Shown one piece after another: positions 62,900 through 64,000 of a DNA stretch of 64,000 nucleotides. Origin of the DNA: Azolla caroliniana (Eukaryota; Polypodiophyta). The notes under the pieces are model-generated. The model saw only the letters and a program-made list of their open reading frames with translations, searched no databases and was not told the origin of the DNA. A program made the translations under genes and the position numbers. Position 1 is the stretch's first letter. Every line of letters starts with the position of its first letter. The stretch covers positions 16,244,001-16,308,000 of the forward strand of contig JBHGNT010000012.1 in NCBI GenBank assembly GCA_043228905.1, given 5' to 3'.

Positions 62900-64000
62900 A
62901 TGAAAGGGTCGGATCTTGTCACAGCGGGGCTGACAACGGGGCGGCTGGTGCGGGCTCTGTCACAGCAAGGAGGCTTGAACCGGTACCGCAAGGGCGAAGG
63001 GAAGAAACCCGGGAATGGCTAGAAACCGGTCCGGCTTTGATCGGCATGGTCAGTGGCTCGTCCGGAGGAGCAGCGCTGGACGAGTTGACGCGGGCGATAA
63101 AGGATCTCCAGATCGCCCAGACTCGAAGGGAAGGCGGCGAGCCGGCTCGTGACCGACGGCCGGTAGCAGGGAACAGGTGCATGTGGTGCGACGAGGTCGG
63201 CCACATCCGGAAGGACTGCGGTGATTTCGCAGAAGCGTTGAGGAACCGGGTGGTGTACCTGTGGGAAGGCCGGGTGCACGCCGGCAACACCAGAAGGGCC
63301 CTAAACCGAAACGATGGGCGAGGAGGTATGAAGAGACTGATGGAAGAGGTAGCGGCCCGACACGTGGAGGCCATCCACTACTCGGCGTCGGCCGGTATTC
63401 AGGTCGGGGGCAGCGAGGCCCGAAAGGAGACCAAGGACGGGTTCTGGTCGGCAATGCTGGAAGGCCTTGCCGGCGCATGGCTAAGGAAAGATGAAACGGA
63501 CCGTGCTGAGAGACGGTTCCGGGAAATAACCGGGTGGAGCGATCCGGTCGAGGAGAAGACGGGCTTTGTAGCAGCAGCCTGCCGGAACTACGAGGCTCTG
63601 GTAGAAGACAAACGAGTGGGGAAAGCCGGAGCGGCCTGGCCCTCACAACGGTACGAGACCCGATTCGGGCAACGACGGAACGATACCGGTGGGTCCAGCT
63701 CGCAAGATAACCCCAGGAAGGGCGGATACCGACTGGGGACGGAAATAGAAAGGACTACGGACCTACAAAAGGTCCTAGAAGAACGGATCCTCAACAGCAA
63801 AGTGGAGCTGTCATTGCGAGAGGTGCTAGGGATCGCAAAGAAGGAGTTCCACGACTCCATTGTGGACCTGGTGAAACGGAAGAGGCTGTCGACGGAGACG
63901 GAACCGGAAAGACCGGTGGAGGTGCGGACGACGCACATCGACGACATGGCGCTGGAAGATGAGTGGGCGGAGAGCCACTATTCAAGGCCGCACTTGGCCC
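62900..64000 (+). pseudogene. Element H gag, partial
   Basis: After the deletion the frame reads EEPLTMP-region equivalents, the knuckle CMWCDEVGHIRKDC (about 63178-63220), then in the same frame MKRLMEEVAARHVEAIHYS, REITGWSDPVEEKTGF and KAGAAWPSQRYETRFGQ. It shows the ancestral frame that G lost by a 1-nt deletion. It continues past the window toward protease (DEWAESHYSRPHLA). An early TAG near 63021 and the missing N-terminus make it inactive. Confidence 0.85.

Larger units (their letters stand above)
62244..64000 (+). mobile_element. Ty3/gypsy element H, same family as G, 5' part
   Basis: Plus-strand copy running off the right edge: LTR, primer site, then gag. A deletion of about 575 bp relative to G removes the gag N-terminus (junction near 62925). 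Preceded by CCGT (62240-62243), the same four bases as the duplication of G. Confidence 0.9.

Noticed and set aside
52437-64000. Bacterial or organellar insertion because of high GC
   Set aside because: All coding parts are Ty3 gag-pol and the LTR structure is complete; no bacterial or plastid genes are seen.

Overview
The window is nuclear DNA from a land plant with a large, retrotransposon-dominated genome. It contains a dirigent-type gene, a family of land plants, together with Ty1/copia and several Ty3/gypsy lineages and L1-type LINE tails. The species cannot be named; a non-seed plant is possible but unproven. I support only one intact host gene, the dirigent gene at 26451-27026, plus a broken relic of a second copy at 32393-32640. 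Nearly everything else is mobile DNA.

Left stack (1-21.9 kb). Reading LTR ends and target-site duplications outward gives five nested layers. A Ty3 element J (3' half, from 19610) was broken by chromovirus K (3' LTR ends at 19609). K was broken in gag by copia element A (minus strand, 5' LTR 15298-15713). A was hit twice, 62 bp of copia apart: by C (1131-7797, TSD GATGT) and by B (7869-14007, TSD CAAGT). B carries a solo LTR (10041-10766) in its integrase, and J carries another solo LTR (20121-21054, TSD CCGG). Across the two interruptions the copia coding sequence still joins up.

Middle (22-33.1 kb). This is an AT-rich host region with the dirigent gene, its relic, a copia RNase H scrap, a decayed chromovirus scrap and four 5'-truncated LINE tails. 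One LINE has a 15-bp TSD.

Right stack (33.1-64 kb). Element D (plus strand, same family as C) is split by E (36043-46053, TSD AAACT, 391-bp LTRs) and then by F (from 46459). F is broken in RNase H by element I (from 52437). The LTR of I holds a solo LTR (52461-59999 with its insert), which itself holds the full element G (52952-59873, TSD CCGT). A second G-family copy, H, starts at 62244 and runs off the window.

The most unusual system is the family shared by B, E and J. Downstream of pol it has a long extra ORF (about 970 codons in E) with a globular head, a long charged coiled coil and an acidic tail. Between that ORF and the 3' LTR is a conserved inverted repeat, GGCAC-N12-GTGCC, lying exactly 3 nt from the LTR in all three copies, where a polypurine tract would normally be. 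Most element genes carry stop codons, so none looks autonomous, but E and G are fairly recent by LTR similarity (counted by eye).
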